A DNA stretch of 64,000 nt, from NCBI GenBank assembly GCA_963922875.1, contig CAWUJH010000008.1:1-64000 (forward strand), given 5' to 3'. Shown one piece after another: positions 35,610 through 45,303 of the stretch. Numbering within the stretch: the stretch's first letter is position 1; the number at the start of each line of letters is the position of its first letter. This DNA comes from Ketobacter sp963922875 (GTDB lineage Bacteria; Pseudomonadota; Gammaproteobacteria; Pseudomonadales; Ketobacteraceae). A model generated the notes under the pieces. The model had not been told where the DNA came from. It saw only the letters and a list, made by a program, of their open reading frames with translations, and searched no databases. Both the position numbers and the translations under genes were made by a program.

Positions 35610-36890
35610 TTGGGTTTGGCGTCTGCTACGGCGGACGCCAAACCCGATCAGCCAATCGATATTTCAGAAAACGCGTTCAAACAACAATCTCATAGCCGAA
35701 AAATTCATATCATTGCTCTGTCGTTAACCAAAATGGCGGACGCGCTAATGGATCCAAAACTGGTCCTGCCCTGGTTGTTAACGGCCATCGCTGCACCAGC
35801 CTTTATTATCGGTTGGCTGGTACCCATAAGAGAATCTCTCGCCCTTTTACCGCAGATGTTGGTTTCCTATCGCACCCGCCCCTACAAAGTCAGGAAGTAT
35901 TTCTGGTCAGCAGGGTGTGTCATCCAGGGAGTAAGTGTCATCTTAATGGGATTGCTGCCGTTGATTAGCCAGGGTACCGTGGCTGGGCTTTTTCTGCTGG
36001 GATTGCTGTCTCTGTTTAGTTTGGCGCGCTGCTTGTGCTCGGTGATTATTAAGGACGTGCAAGGTAAAACCATTGATAAACAGTCGCGTGGAGGCGTTAG
36101 TGGTTTAGCTACGTCTATTGCGGGAATTTGTACCATCGCCGTGGCTCTGGGACTGATGTTTAACGGACTCAATAACGAGTGGGCCCTAACTGCAATATTG
36201 CTGGGCGCAGGAATACTATGGTTTGCGGCAAGCGTCGTCTATTTGCGGCTGCGTGAATACCCCGATGCGTCCCCAACAACTGAACCTAAACAACCACTCA
36301 GCAAACAATTGTTTTCTCCATTTAAGGAACAACATTTACGGCAATTTATCCTCACTCGCTGCCTGTTCTTGAGTACGGCATTAGCTGGCCCTTTTTATGT
36401 GGTCTTAGCCAATCAGAGCAGCGCAGGCCAGATAACAGTTCTGGGAAGCTTATTGCTACTGGCCGGACTGGCAACTCTTGTGAGCGGGAATATCTGGGGG
36501 CGATTTTCTGATTATTCCAGCAAAACCGTACTAACTCTCTCAGGGGCTCTGTGCGGTACTATTGCTATCCTGGTGGTGATGTCGTTGCATTTCCAATGGC
36601 CAATCGGCCAATCTCCTTATTGGTATGGTGCGGCAATCTTCTTACTCTATGTAGGGCACACGGGTGTGCGCCAAGGTCGCACCACTTACCTAATTGATAT
36701 GGCAAACGGCGACAACCGGTCCCAGTGGGTTGCCTTTAGCAATACAGTCATTGGCATCGTGCTTTTGCTAGTGGGTGGAATCGTGGCATTCATCGGCAAA
36801 GACTCCATTCAAATAACATTACTGATTCTGGGCACGATCTCTATTATCGCTGCTGTGGCCGCTTCCCGTTTACCGGAGGTAAGTCGCTAA
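35610..36890 (+). CDS. MFS permease with uncertain start
   Basis: 426 residues if it begins at the TTG at 35610. About 12 hydrophobic segments match an MFS transporter, with the N-terminal half starting at about residue 50 (LPWLLTAIAAPAFIIGWLVP) and GVSGLATSIAGICTIAVALG in the middle. No ATG occurs before residue 42. The TTG has no clear SD, so the true start is unsettled. An in-frame CTG lies one codon before this TTG. The first 35 residues are hydrophilic and might not be translated. Substrate unknown. The last four bases overlap the convergent NAD-kinase-like gene. Confidence 0.75.
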   Translation: MGLASATADAKPDQPIDISENAFKQQSHSRKIHIIALSLTKMADALMDPKLVLPWLLTAIAAPAFIIGWLVPIRESLALLPQMLVSYRTRPYKVRKYFWSAGCVIQGVSVILMGLLPLISQGTVAGLFLLGLLSLFSLARCLCSVIIKDVQGKTIDKQSRGGVSGLATSIAGICTIAVALGLMFNGLNNEWALTAILLGAGILWFAASVVYLRLREYPDASPTTEPKQPLSKQLFSPFKEQHLRQFILTRCLFLSTALAGPFYVVLANQSSAGQITVLGSLLLLAGLATLVSGNIWGRFSDYSSKTVLTLSGALCGTIAILVVMSLHFQWPIGQSPYWYGAAIFLLYVGHTGVRQGRTTYLIDMANGDNRSQWVAFSNTVIGIVLLLVGGIVAFIGKDSIQITLLILGTISIIAAVAASRLPEVSR

Positions 36891-38008
36891 CTTTGCACGG
36901 GATATAAAACCGATTGTTCATAGCCTGTGATAACCGGCAAATACCCTCTTAAGGCCTGATTGACTTCTGAATCCCAGGTGTCCACTAACAGCGGGCGACC
37001 ACTAAGCTCTTGTAATTTTTTACGGGTTGCCACCAGAATTATATTTTCCTTGCCCACTTTTTTAATTACCAAAGGACTGATTTGATGATTGCCCCGCCCC
37101 AGAATGTGCCCTTGACCACCAATCAGTGTGATGATTATTTTTGCCGGCCTTTGATCTAATTGAGCAAGAATTTGTGCTTCGGTAGCATCCAGCTGAACAA
37201 TGTTTTGTTGCCAGATTATATCAACTCCCAATAATGTGGACGGCAAATCCAGCGCTTGAGAAATGGCTTGAGTGGTTGATCCTGGCCCAACGATATATAG
37301 ATAATCTTGTTCCATTTGATCAATAACATAGTGGGCTATTTCCGATAATGCCAAAGCTTCGACAGGTTGGCCGCCACACTTTACATGTTGCAAAAAATTA
37401 TCAGCCAGTGGCACTAATAACTCACCAAAATGTTTGGCTTTCACCTGGCCATTACGAAAAGCCTGCTCGTCTATATCACGCACTTCCGCTTTGCCTACAT
37501 CAACCAACTCACCGCGTAAAATTTTAATCAGAATATCCGCAGCGGCCTGGCCATGAACCGCATAAACACCCGAATGAATTTTAACTCCAGCGGGAATACC
37601 CAACACCGGGAAATCACTACCGACAGCGGCCACCAGATCACGGGCTGTGCCATCACCACCGGCAAACACAATCAAATCTACTCCGTCCGCTTGCATGGCT
37701 TTCGCTGCGTTAATGGTGTCATCCGCTCTGGTATATTGGCCTTGCGGAGAGCCTAACACTTTTGGTGTATAGTGATGTTTCGTGAGTACCCGCTCCCCCA
37801 TTTCACCGCCCCACACCGACCATTGCAGATAATACCGATAAGGCTCCAAAGCCTGTAACACGATGTCCACTCTGGTTTCTGCTCTTGGTTGGGCGCCCCG
37901 CCGCAAGGCTTCTGCCACAATTGATTCACCATCGCTACCTTTTAGGCCTACGGCTCCACCAATGCCCGCCAGCGGATTCACAATTAAACCTAATCGCAAA
38001 CCCTTCAC
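36887..38008 (-). CDS. ATP-NAD kinase/AcoX-family protein
   Basis: 373 residues. The N-terminus GLIVNPLAGIGGAVGLKG (about 7-24) and VFAGGDGTARDL (about 114-125) are the two NAD-kinase-superfamily signatures, the second being the GGDGT phosphate-binding motif. VLGIPAGVKIHSGVY follows. This length and the C-terminal GPGSTTQAISQAL segment match the AcoX-like branch, not housekeeping NadK (about 290 aa). The substrate is unproven. The ATG overlaps the 3' end of pdxB by 4 nt, so the two are coupled. Confidence 0.85.
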   Translation of the reverse strand: MKGLRLGLIVNPLAGIGGAVGLKGSDGESIVAEALRRGAQPRAETRVDIVLQALEPYRYYLQWSVWGGEMGERVLTKHHYTPKVLGSPQGQYTRADDTINAAKAMQADGVDLIVFAGGDGTARDLVAAVGSDFPVLGIPAGVKIHSGVYAVHGQAAADILIKILRGELVDVGKAEVRDIDEQAFRNGQVKAKHFGELLVPLADNFLQHVKCGGQPVEALALSEIAHYVIDQMEQDYLYIVGPGSTTQAISQALDLPSTLLGVDIIWQQNIVQLDATEAQILAQLDQRPAKIIITLIGGQGHILGRGNHQISPLVIKKVGKENIILVATRKKLQELSGRPLLVDTWDSEVNQALRGYLPVITGYEQSVLYPVQS

Positions 38009-39153
38009 AGCATCTGTACCCCTAAAGCTGACAATCGTTCAAATTCCTCATGAGACATTATGGATTTTAGGTAGGCCGAGTTTCTGATAGTTGCGGTATT
38101 AAATTCGCGGCGTACTCTGTATTTGCGACGTAATTCATCAAAAACCACTCCGCGACTCTCTCTAGGCAATGCCATACAGGTTCTTAACGCCAGATCATCT
38201 TCCCGGATATCATAAATTTTTCGAATAACATCCAGTGCCCGAATAGGGTCGGCCACCTGATCACCCGTAAAATCCAGCATCGGACCATGACCAAAATCGG
38301 CGACCGGGTTTTCCGGTATGATACCGAGGTGCTGACAAAGCGCTCGATATATCATGACCGTACCTTGAACCTTTCCATCATAGCTGTAACCAGCAATATG
38401 AGGCGATGCCAAATCAACTCTCGCCACTAATTCCCGATTAATATGAGGCTCATCCTCCCAAACATCCATAATGGCAGCGAGATCAAAACGATGCTCCAAG
38501 ACTCGGGCAAGCGCGCGATTATCTACCACGGCTCCTCGCGATGTGTTAATTAACACTGCGCCAAACTTCATCGCTTGCAAACGCTCGTAATTGGCGAGAT
38601 AGCGAGTAGCATAGGGCCCGCTACTCGTGTAAGGCACATGCAGTGAAACAATATCTGACTGCCAAACGGTATCCGGGCTGACAAAATTCTGTGGATTGCT
38701 GGCAGCCAGCGGCGGATCACAACACACCACTTGCATACCCAAGTTTTCCGCCAGGATTTTTAACCGTGATCCAACATTACCGGCTCCGACTATTCCCAAT
38801 ACTTTATTGGCTAACGTGAAGTCACGCAGGGTTTCAAGTTCTAACAGGCTACTCACCACGTATTCCGCTACAGAGGTAGCATTACAACCCGGCGCATTTG
38901 CAAACCCGATATTTGCAGTGTTCAGATAATCCACATCCACATGATCAGTTCCAATAGTAGCTGTGCCCACAAATTGAATCGACGTATCATTTAATAAGGT
39001 TTCGTTCACCGCAGTAACAGAGCGAACGATCAGCACATCCGCATCCAGTAATTGATCTCGTGCCAATCCACGCCCCGGGACTCGAACCACGTCACCCAAA
39101 GGCCCAAAACACTCTTGGGCCAGCGGAATGTTTTCATCAACTACTATTTTCAA
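38005..39153 (-). CDS. pdxB: Erythronate-4-phosphate dehydrogenase PdxB
   Basis: 382 residues from the TTG at 39153, chosen because AAAGGA lies 9-10 nt upstream and the product then begins KIVVDENIP as family members do. No ATG is available in this region. It oxidises 4-phosphoerythronate in the pyridoxal phosphate pathway. Seen: Rossmann LGIVGAGNVGSRL (about 115-127), catalytic Arg in NTSRGAVVDNRAL, Glu in VWEDEPHINREL, His in SPHIAGYSYDGK, and the C-terminal PdxB dimerisation domain (about 285-375). It is followed by the NAD-kinase-like gene. Confidence 0.93.
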   Translation of the reverse strand: MKIVVDENIPLAQECFGPLGDVVRVPGRGLARDQLLDADVLIVRSVTAVNETLLNDTSIQFVGTATIGTDHVDVDYLNTANIGFANAPGCNATSVAEYVVSSLLELETLRDFTLANKVLGIVGAGNVGSRLKILAENLGMQVVCCDPPLAASNPQNFVSPDTVWQSDIVSLHVPYTSSGPYATRYLANYERLQAMKFGAVLINTSRGAVVDNRALARVLEHRFDLAAIMDVWEDEPHINRELVARVDLASPHIAGYSYDGKVQGTVMIYRALCQHLGIIPENPVADFGHGPMLDFTGDQVADPIRALDVIRKIYDIREDDLALRTCMALPRESRGVVFDELRRKYRVRREFNTATIRNSAYLKSIMSHEEFERLSALGVQML

Positions 39154-39184
39154 AATATGCAATCCTTTATTCAAAGCCTATTGG

Positions 39185-40072
39185 CTAAAGCTCGTTGGTG
39201 ATAAGTTGCACGGTGTTTTCCACCTGGCCTAAGTAATTTACGCCAAACAAATTGTAATGATTTAACCAATGATAAAGATCATAGATGCTACGTCGCAAAG
39301 CTGAACCTGGAGCCGGTTGACGCAACTGATTATAAACCTCGTAAACTTTGGAAGGCAAAGCACCAAACATTTGGCTCATGGCTAAATCGGTTTCGGCATC
39401 ACCGTAATAAGCCGCTGGATCAAATAAAACAGGTACATCATGACTGTCAACGGCAACGTTTCCTGACCACAAATCGCCATGCAGCAGACTGGCTGGCGGT
39501 TGGTGAGAAACCATAGCTGCAGGGATTTTTTCCATTAACTCGAAAATAGAGGCTGTCAATCCAGACCTCATACCATTTTTTCCACATCGCTCAATCTGGG
39601 GAGCTAGGCGCATCTCACAGAAAAAAGTCCACCATTGATCGCACCATTGATTATTTTGCGCGGTCAAACCAATATAATTGTCCTCCTCAAAACCGTACTG
39701 TGTTGACGTTATTTCATGGAGTGCGGCTAAACTCTCGCCAAACTGGGTTGCCTTTTGGGCAGTAAGTTTATGTAAACCGACAAACTCCATAACCAACACA
39801 TCAACGTGCTCAAGCTGATCCACATAATATACCTTGGGCACTCGACATTGATCACACTGGCGCAGGGCTTCCAATCCAAGGACTTCTGACTGGTATAAAG
39901 CCAATCGTTCTTTACCCAGTTTCACGAAAATGGGCTCCAAACCATCGCCATAAATTTCAATCGTTTCGTTTAAGCAACTAACACCTGAGGGACGCACTTT
40001 TGCAGCCCCATATTGGCTACCTAATCGATCTTTAATACTGGTTATGATTTCAGCATCAGGAATTGCTGTCAT
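39185..40072 (-). CDS. Fructosamine kinase family protein
   Basis: 295 residues, aminoglycoside-kinase-like fold. IFVKLGKERLALYQSEVLGL (about 48-67) is the nucleotide-binding N-lobe with the Lys. SLLHGDLWSGNVAVD (about 204-218) is the catalytic loop and FDPAAYYGDAETDLAM (about 226-241) the metal-binding loop. This is the fructosamine-3-kinase/YniA family, which phosphorylates glycated amines so that they fall off proteins. Bacterial substrates are less well defined. It lies 1 nt after the exonuclease gene. Confidence 0.93.
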   Translation of the reverse strand: MTAIPDAEIITSIKDRLGSQYGAAKVRPSGVSCLNETIEIYGDGLEPIFVKLGKERLALYQSEVLGLEALRQCDQCRVPKVYYVDQLEHVDVLVMEFVGLHKLTAQKATQFGESLAALHEITSTQYGFEEDNYIGLTAQNNQWCDQWWTFFCEMRLAPQIERCGKNGMRSGLTASIFELMEKIPAAMVSHQPPASLLHGDLWSGNVAVDSHDVPVLFDPAAYYGDAETDLAMSQMFGALPSKVYEVYNQLRQPAPGSALRRSIYDLYHWLNHYNLFGVNYLGQVENTVQLITNEL

Positions 40073-40073
40073 A

Positions 40074-40976
40074 TTAAGGTGCCTTCATAACTTGACGAAC
40101 CAGACCCTCAATCTGCAAACCGAGCCCGAGACTTTGCACAGTCTGCAGAAATTCACTCTGGGGTACCGGAGAAAAGTTTAACAGTAATGGATCCAGTATA
40201 CTCTCTGGCGGCCGCAACCGAACCAGCTCCCGAAACAGGAACGCATCTTCGTAACCTTCGGCTAATAAGCGGCTTATTCGCTGTATACCTCGAATGGGCA
40301 GAGCTTCCACGGTATCCAAGTTAGCAAATAAATCGTCCAACGAATCGAAATGGCTCATAATCGCCAAAGCACTTTTCAAACCAATGCCTTTGACACCTGG
40401 GATGTTATCGGCGCTATCCCCCGCCAAGGCCAGTATATCCACAACTTTTTGGGGGCTACCGCCCCACTGCGCGCAAAGAGCGGTGTAATCCATGACTTTA
40501 TCACTAGACCAGTCTAACCAAAGATCACCAGGCTGGATGATTTGAGCTAAATCTTTATCTCGGGTGACCAAACGGTTTTGATAGCCCAGAGAATGTCCAC
40601 ATTGTGCACCCCATGCCAAAAGATCGTCGGCTTCATACACTGAGTCCACGAGACTGGTAATACCTAAAGCTTCAGTCAAGGTTTGACAGATATTTAATTG
40701 GTAGGCCAAATCTTCAGGTGGTAAAGTCCTGTTGGCCTTATACGCTGGATAAAGTTGATGGCGAAAACCGCTAAACAAGCTCTCGTCGAAAGCCGCCAAC
40801 ATCAAACTGGGTTTATATTTTTTGAGATTAACCATCAGAAAGCGAAGATATCCGTAAACCGCATTTACCGACCGCCCCTCCAGATCAAAATATTGATCTG
40901 GATAACCAAACCATGCCTGGAATATATAATGGCTACTATCGAGCAAATAAACTTCAGCAGAAGAGGACGGCTTCAT
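40074..40976 (-). CDS. 5'-3' exonuclease / flap-nuclease domain protein
   Basis: 300 residues, equivalent to the N-terminal nuclease domain of DNA polymerase I, made here as a free protein. Metal ligands and DNA-binding motifs: LLDSSHYIFQAWF (11-23), AAFDES (61-66), YKANRTLPPE (79-88), VYEADDLLAWGA (112-123), LVTRDKDLAQI (137-147), and the helix-hairpin-helix segment GDSADNIPGVKGIGLKSA (about 191-208). It should cut 5' flaps. E. coli Xni is shorter (251 aa) and lacks one metal site; here the TRDKD acids seem intact. The gene pair with the fructosamine kinase is probably translationally linked. Confidence 0.92.
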   Translation of the reverse strand: MKPSSSAEVYLLDSSHYIFQAWFGYPDQYFDLEGRSVNAVYGYLRFLMVNLKKYKPSLMLAAFDESLFSGFRHQLYPAYKANRTLPPEDLAYQLNICQTLTEALGITSLVDSVYEADDLLAWGAQCGHSLGYQNRLVTRDKDLAQIIQPGDLWLDWSSDKVMDYTALCAQWGGSPQKVVDILALAGDSADNIPGVKGIGLKSALAIMSHFDSLDDLFANLDTVEALPIRGIQRISRLLAEGYEDAFLFRELVRLRPPESILDPLLLNFSPVPQSEFLQTVQSLGLGLQIEGLVRQVMKAP

Positions 40977-41173
40977 TTATATTATTCATTAAGCAATTGA
41001 AAATGCGGAATACACACGCTAATTTAGAAGACCTGCATTGAAAAATTCAATACAATCAGCAGCCGTAATGGAAGTATTGGCTAGAATTAGGATAACAAAC
41101 GCACAGTTTTAACATTCAAATTCGCTCATCTCTTTACCTTAACAAGAAAAAGTAGCGACAATATAAGACACTT

Positions 41174-44173
41174 ATGTCATTTACACGAGCTCAACTTACT
41201 TTGCGCCCCATGTTGCTGAAACACTCACGGGTAGAACAAGTACTTCCTGTTGTTTTTCAGGTACTTAAAAGTCTTGCACTGGTATGCCTTGTGGGCCTGA
41301 CTGGTTTGTCAGCCTGCGCGCCATTTCAAACAGGCAAAGTCACCAAGCCACTGGACAAAATGACTCTGGGGGATTTACCCCGGCGCGACATAAACGTTGA
41401 GCCCCAAGAGCTTGAGCCCATTTCATCTGAACGCCTTCTCGCTACCTACGACCAGGCCGTAGCCCTGTTTTCCACCCAACAAGAGCGCGCTCAAGCCCTA
41501 CGCCGCATGGCGGATGTCACAATGACCGCCACTGAAGATTCCATGATCGAGTCGCTGGATGAAACACCTCAAAGCGAATATGAAGACTTTGATCCGACCA
41601 ACGAGTACATCAAGGCCGTAGCCATTTATGAAGCTATTATTATCGCAGCAGACCCTAGCGACGATTTATCTGAAGAATACTATTTGTTGGCAAAAGCCTA
41701 TGAAATGGCCGGCGAACAGGAAAAAGCCATTGCAACTCTGGATATATTAGTTGAGAAATACCCTGACGGTGAATTTGTCGCTGAGGCACAGTTTCGGCGG
41801 GGCGAATATTTATTTCAGATTGGCGAATATGAACAGGCGGCCGCAGCTTATGGGTTCTTGATCAAAGCCGGGCCCGATTCCGATTTCTATGAGCATTCTT
41901 TATATAAGCATGGCTGGAGCTTGTACAAACAAGGTGATTTTGACTTAGCGATTAATGATTTTTCCCAACTACTGGACCGTTACTGGCCAACACCTGCGCC
42001 GGCACCCGCAGCAGCGGCAACAACGGATCCATCAACCACGGCCGAAACCAATGCCCCCATAGTGGATATAACACTTCCAGAAGTATCAAAAAGCCAAAGG
42101 AAGTTGCTGGACGACACCTTGCGGGTCATGGCGATGTCATTCTCAAATTTGGAAGGTGCCGACAGTGCAGCCCAGTTCTTCGACAAAAATGGCCAGAAAA
42201 TATACGAACATGAATTGTACAACAATTTAGCCGAACTCTATTTGCGGCAAGAACGCTACAAGGATGCGGCTGACACCTATGCTCAATTCTCAGCCACAAG
42301 ACCCCTTGATCCCAAGGCGCCTAATATGTCGGCAAAAGTTATTACCACTTATGAGAAAGGCGGGTTCCCAAGCCAGGTATTAACCTACAAGCAAGGCTTT
42401 ATCGAGCAATACGGACTGTATAGTGTTTATTGGCTTAAAGCCTCAGAGGCTCAGAGAGCTCAATATGCTAACGAGCTAAAACAGAATATTATAGATCTGG
42501 CGCAGCATGAACATGCCATCGCTCAACAAACAGGCAACGTTGAAGACTATCACAAAGCCGCACGCTGGTATCGTGAATTTCTGGATACTTACCCACAAGA
42601 GGAGCGCTCACCAAAAATCAACATGTTGTTGGCTGAATCTTTATTCTCTGCCAAAGATTTTCGCCCTGCCATCAAGGAATTTGAGCGTACATCCTACGAC
42701 TACCCAAAACATCCGGATGATGAAAAAGCGGGCTACTTCAGTCTGCTTGCCTATCAAGAAACTATTAATAGCTTGCCCAAAGATGATCCCACGCGCAATG
42801 ACTGGATAGCCCAGCGCGCCACAAGCTCAATGCAGTTCGCTAAATACTATCCAGCCAACGAGAACATTCCAAAAGTCTTAGACAACGCTATCGAAGATCG
42901 CCTGTTGTTAGAGGATATTGATGGCGCAATCGAAACGGCACAAGTAATCATCAACCTTGACCCGCCTGCCCCAGAGGCTTTGCAAGAAAAGGCCTGGATT
43001 ACCTATGCCAACGCCAAGTTTGATAAAGGGCATTGGGTAGCCGCAGAGCAATCCATCAAGCAAATTTTGACCTTTGACACGCTGTCCAAACCCCAGCGTA
43101 AAAACTTTGAAGAGCGTTTAGCCACCAGTATTTACAAGCAAGCCGAAGCGCTGCAAGAACAGGGTCAGTTAGCAGAAGCTGCTGACGAATATTTAAGAGC
43201 GGCGATGACGGTACCTACTGCTTCGGTAGCCGCTAACGCAGAGTACGACTCCGCCAATTTGTCTTTGCAATTGGAAGACTACGACCGAGCCATTAACGTT
43301 TTGGAGTCCTTCCGCAAGAACTATCCAAAGCATGAATTAACGGCGGGAGTACCTGCCAAGCTCAGCTTGGCTTATCAAAAAACCAACAACTTGGCAAAAG
43401 CGTCGGCTGAATTAATCACCGTAGCGGCTCTCAGCAAGAGCTCCAATCCGGCTTTAGCCCGCGAAGCCTTATATCAGGCAGCTGAAATGACGGAACAAAG
43501 TGGCGATTTGGATGGTGCCATTAAGCTGTATAAAGATTATGTCTGGACCTACGAACAACCTGTCGCACCGCGTATGGAAGCCCAATATCACTTGGTCCAA
43601 CTCTACGAACAGAAGGGAGATTCCCGCAAGCGCTACTTCTGGTTGAACAAGTTAACTGAGACCCACGCTTCAGCCGGTGATCAACAAACTGACCGCAGCC
43701 TTTATCTTGCTGCCTACGGCTCATTCAATAGCGCCGAAGCACTGTTTCAGGATTTTAACGCCATTGCCTTGCGCCAACCTCTCAAGAAAAGCTTGGGCAA
43801 AAAGAAAGCGGCTATGCAGGAAGCCAGTAAAGCCTACTCCCAAACCATTCAATATGGCGTTATCGATTTCACCACCGCCGCCAACTTCAAATTGGGTGAG
43901 ATCTATCGTCAATTCGCCCGTAGCATCATGGATAGCGAACGTCCAAGAGGGTTGGATGAGCTAGCATTGGAAGAATACGAATTATTGCTAGAAGATCAGG
44001 CTATTCCCCTGGAAGACAAAGCCATTGCCATTTTCAAAACCAATACAGAACGAACGACAAATGGTGTGTGGGATAAGTGGATCGAGCAGAGTTACCAATC
44101 GCTGAGTAAGCTCTCTCCAGCCCGTTATAATAAGCAAGAATTAGAAGAGGCCTATATAAATGTGGTTTACTAG
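41174..44173 (+). CDS. Large TPR-repeat lipoprotein (envelope machine component)
   Basis: 999 residues. After a long N-region it has a signal core and lipobox GLSAC with Cys48. ATG at residue 13 is an alternative start. TPR-like helix pairs run through much of the chain, clearest at about 165-270 (EEYYLLAKAYEMAGEQEKAI, SLYKHGWSLYKQGDFDLAI) and again around 680-800. An Ala/Pro/Thr-rich loop lies at about 275-300. I infer an outer-membrane-anchored periplasmic scaffold. It is the first gene of a dense run containing ExbB/ExbD/TonB-like genes and overlaps the next gene by 14 nt. In the gliding machinery of Myxococcus, TPR proteins also accompany such motors. Function is unknown here. Confidence 0.85.
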   Translation: MSFTRAQLTLRPMLLKHSRVEQVLPVVFQVLKSLALVCLVGLTGLSACAPFQTGKVTKPLDKMTLGDLPRRDINVEPQELEPISSERLLATYDQAVALFSTQQERAQALRRMADVTMTATEDSMIESLDETPQSEYEDFDPTNEYIKAVAIYEAIIIAADPSDDLSEEYYLLAKAYEMAGEQEKAIATLDILVEKYPDGEFVAEAQFRRGEYLFQIGEYEQAAAAYGFLIKAGPDSDFYEHSLYKHGWSLYKQGDFDLAINDFSQLLDRYWPTPAPAPAAAATTDPSTTAETNAPIVDITLPEVSKSQRKLLDDTLRVMAMSFSNLEGADSAAQFFDKNGQKIYEHELYNNLAELYLRQERYKDAADTYAQFSATRPLDPKAPNMSAKVITTYEKGGFPSQVLTYKQGFIEQYGLYSVYWLKASEAQRAQYANELKQNIIDLAQHEHAIAQQTGNVEDYHKAARWYREFLDTYPQEERSPKINMLLAESLFSAKDFRPAIKEFERTSYDYPKHPDDEKAGYFSLLAYQETINSLPKDDPTRNDWIAQRATSSMQFAKYYPANENIPKVLDNAIEDRLLLEDIDGAIETAQVIINLDPPAPEALQEKAWITYANAKFDKGHWVAAEQSIKQILTFDTLSKPQRKNFEERLATSIYKQAEALQEQGQLAEAADEYLRAAMTVPTASVAANAEYDSANLSLQLEDYDRAINVLESFRKNYPKHELTAGVPAKLSLAYQKTNNLAKASAELITVAALSKSSNPALAREALYQAAEMTEQSGDLDGAIKLYKDYVWTYEQPVAPRMEAQYHLVQLYEQKGDSRKRYFWLNKLTETHASAGDQQTDRSLYLAAYGSFNSAEALFQDFNAIALRQPLKKSLGKKKAAMQEASKAYSQTIQYGVIDFTTAANFKLGEIYRQFARSIMDSERPRGLDELALEEYELLLEDQAIPLEDKAIAIFKTNTERTTNGVWDKWIEQSYQSLSKLSPARYNKQELEEAYINVVY

Positions 44174-44888
44174 CCGACTGCTGCTGATTTTGGGTATGCT
44201 CTGGCTTGCCTCGGGCTGTGCGCTGCTGGACGCCTTTAACGCGAACAAAGAGGAAGTCGAGCTGGACAACTCTTTGGAGAACATCAGTGTTGAATTAAAA
44301 AAAGAATCTGAAGCGCTGACTCAAGAGTCACCTAAAGCGGCCACAAACGAGGAACCTGATCCGGCGTTAGCCGTCGAATATAAGAATGATGAGCACCGGC
44401 AACAGGCTTCAGCCGCTTTGGATGATTTCAAAAGAGCCGTGCGCGATTTAAAGAAAGGCAATCTAGACCTAGCCTACGAACGCTTTGAAACAATCCACAC
44501 GTCCTATCCACAATTGGTGACACCCGTAATCAACATGTCAATTATTTTAAGAAAACAGAAAAAATATGATGATGCGTTGGCTGCTTTACTGACCGCTCAA
44601 ACGCTGGCGCCAGAAGACCCCAATTTACTAAATGAATTAGGGGTTGTTAATCGATACCTGGGTCAATTCGCAGACGCTAAGTCAAATTACCAAAGTGCGA
44701 TAAGCATCGACGTTAATTTTGCTAAAGCCCACTATAATCTGGGAGTCTTGGCTGATTTGTATTTGCATGACCCTGAACTCGCTTTGACTGAATTTAAAAT
44801 TTACCAAACGCTGCTGGCTGAACCCGATAAAACGGTAGCGGGCTGGATTGCTGAATTGGAACGAAGAACAAAGAGTAATCAACCATGA
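44160..44888 (+). CDS. TPR-repeat lipoprotein, 242 aa
   Basis: Begins 14 nt inside the previous gene. Signal peptide with lipobox LASGC (Cys20), then an acidic linker (25-75) and three or more TPR-like repeats (about 85-235), for example LNELGVVNRYLGQFADAKSN and AHYNLGVLADLYLHDPELAL. This is a typical small periplasmic TPR adaptor. Its position between the large TPR lipoprotein and the ExbB-type motor suggests it links scaffold to motor, which is inference. Confidence 0.87.
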   Translation: MWFTSRLLLILGMLWLASGCALLDAFNANKEEVELDNSLENISVELKKESEALTQESPKAATNEEPDPALAVEYKNDEHRQQASAALDDFKRAVRDLKKGNLDLAYERFETIHTSYPQLVTPVINMSIILRKQKKYDDALAALLTAQTLAPEDPNLLNELGVVNRYLGQFADAKSNYQSAISIDVNFAKAHYNLGVLADLYLHDPELALTEFKIYQTLLAEPDKTVAGWIAELERRTKSNQP

Positions 44889-45187
44889 TACAGGCTAGAC
44901 ACCTATCGCTATCTGCTGTTCTAGGTCTCGTTCTGGGTTTCAGCATGCCAGCATGGGCCGTTGATGAAGGCACCAATATTATTGGTACAGATGAATCGCC
45001 CAATGCATTGAATCTTGTTCCCTGGCAGAACCGGGAATTGGGTGTAGATCCCTGGAAAGATAGCGCTGGGTTTGAGTCTCAGGTACTGGATGATTCGTTG
45101 AAACCTTTAGATGAAGATGAGTTGCGCAGGCAAGTGGAATACTTTAATCTGCTCCGGCATTCGTCGCCACAAGTTATTGAACAATAA
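44885..45187 (+). CDS. Small exported protein, 100 aa
   Basis: Its ATG overlaps the previous stop (ATGA). A clear Sec signal peptide ends at AWA (residues 24-26), followed by about 74 acidic residues with no known domain. The mature part contains NALNLVPWQNRELGVDPWKD, with two Pro-Trp pairs. Not recognised. A 116-nt gap separates it from the ExbB-type gene, where a new promoter could lie. Confidence 0.75.
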   Translation: MIQARHLSLSAVLGLVLGFSMPAWAVDEGTNIIGTDESPNALNLVPWQNRELGVDPWKDSAGFESQVLDDSLKPLDEDELRRQVEYFNLLRHSSPQVIEQ

Positions 45188-45303
45188 GGAATACCCATGC
45201 CTGTACCCGTAAAACGACAGCACTGAACTTAGTACTAACTGACTACTTGAACCATCGTGGAAATTGACTTTACAAAGATAATTTGGTGACGCAGGAGACC
45301 AAA

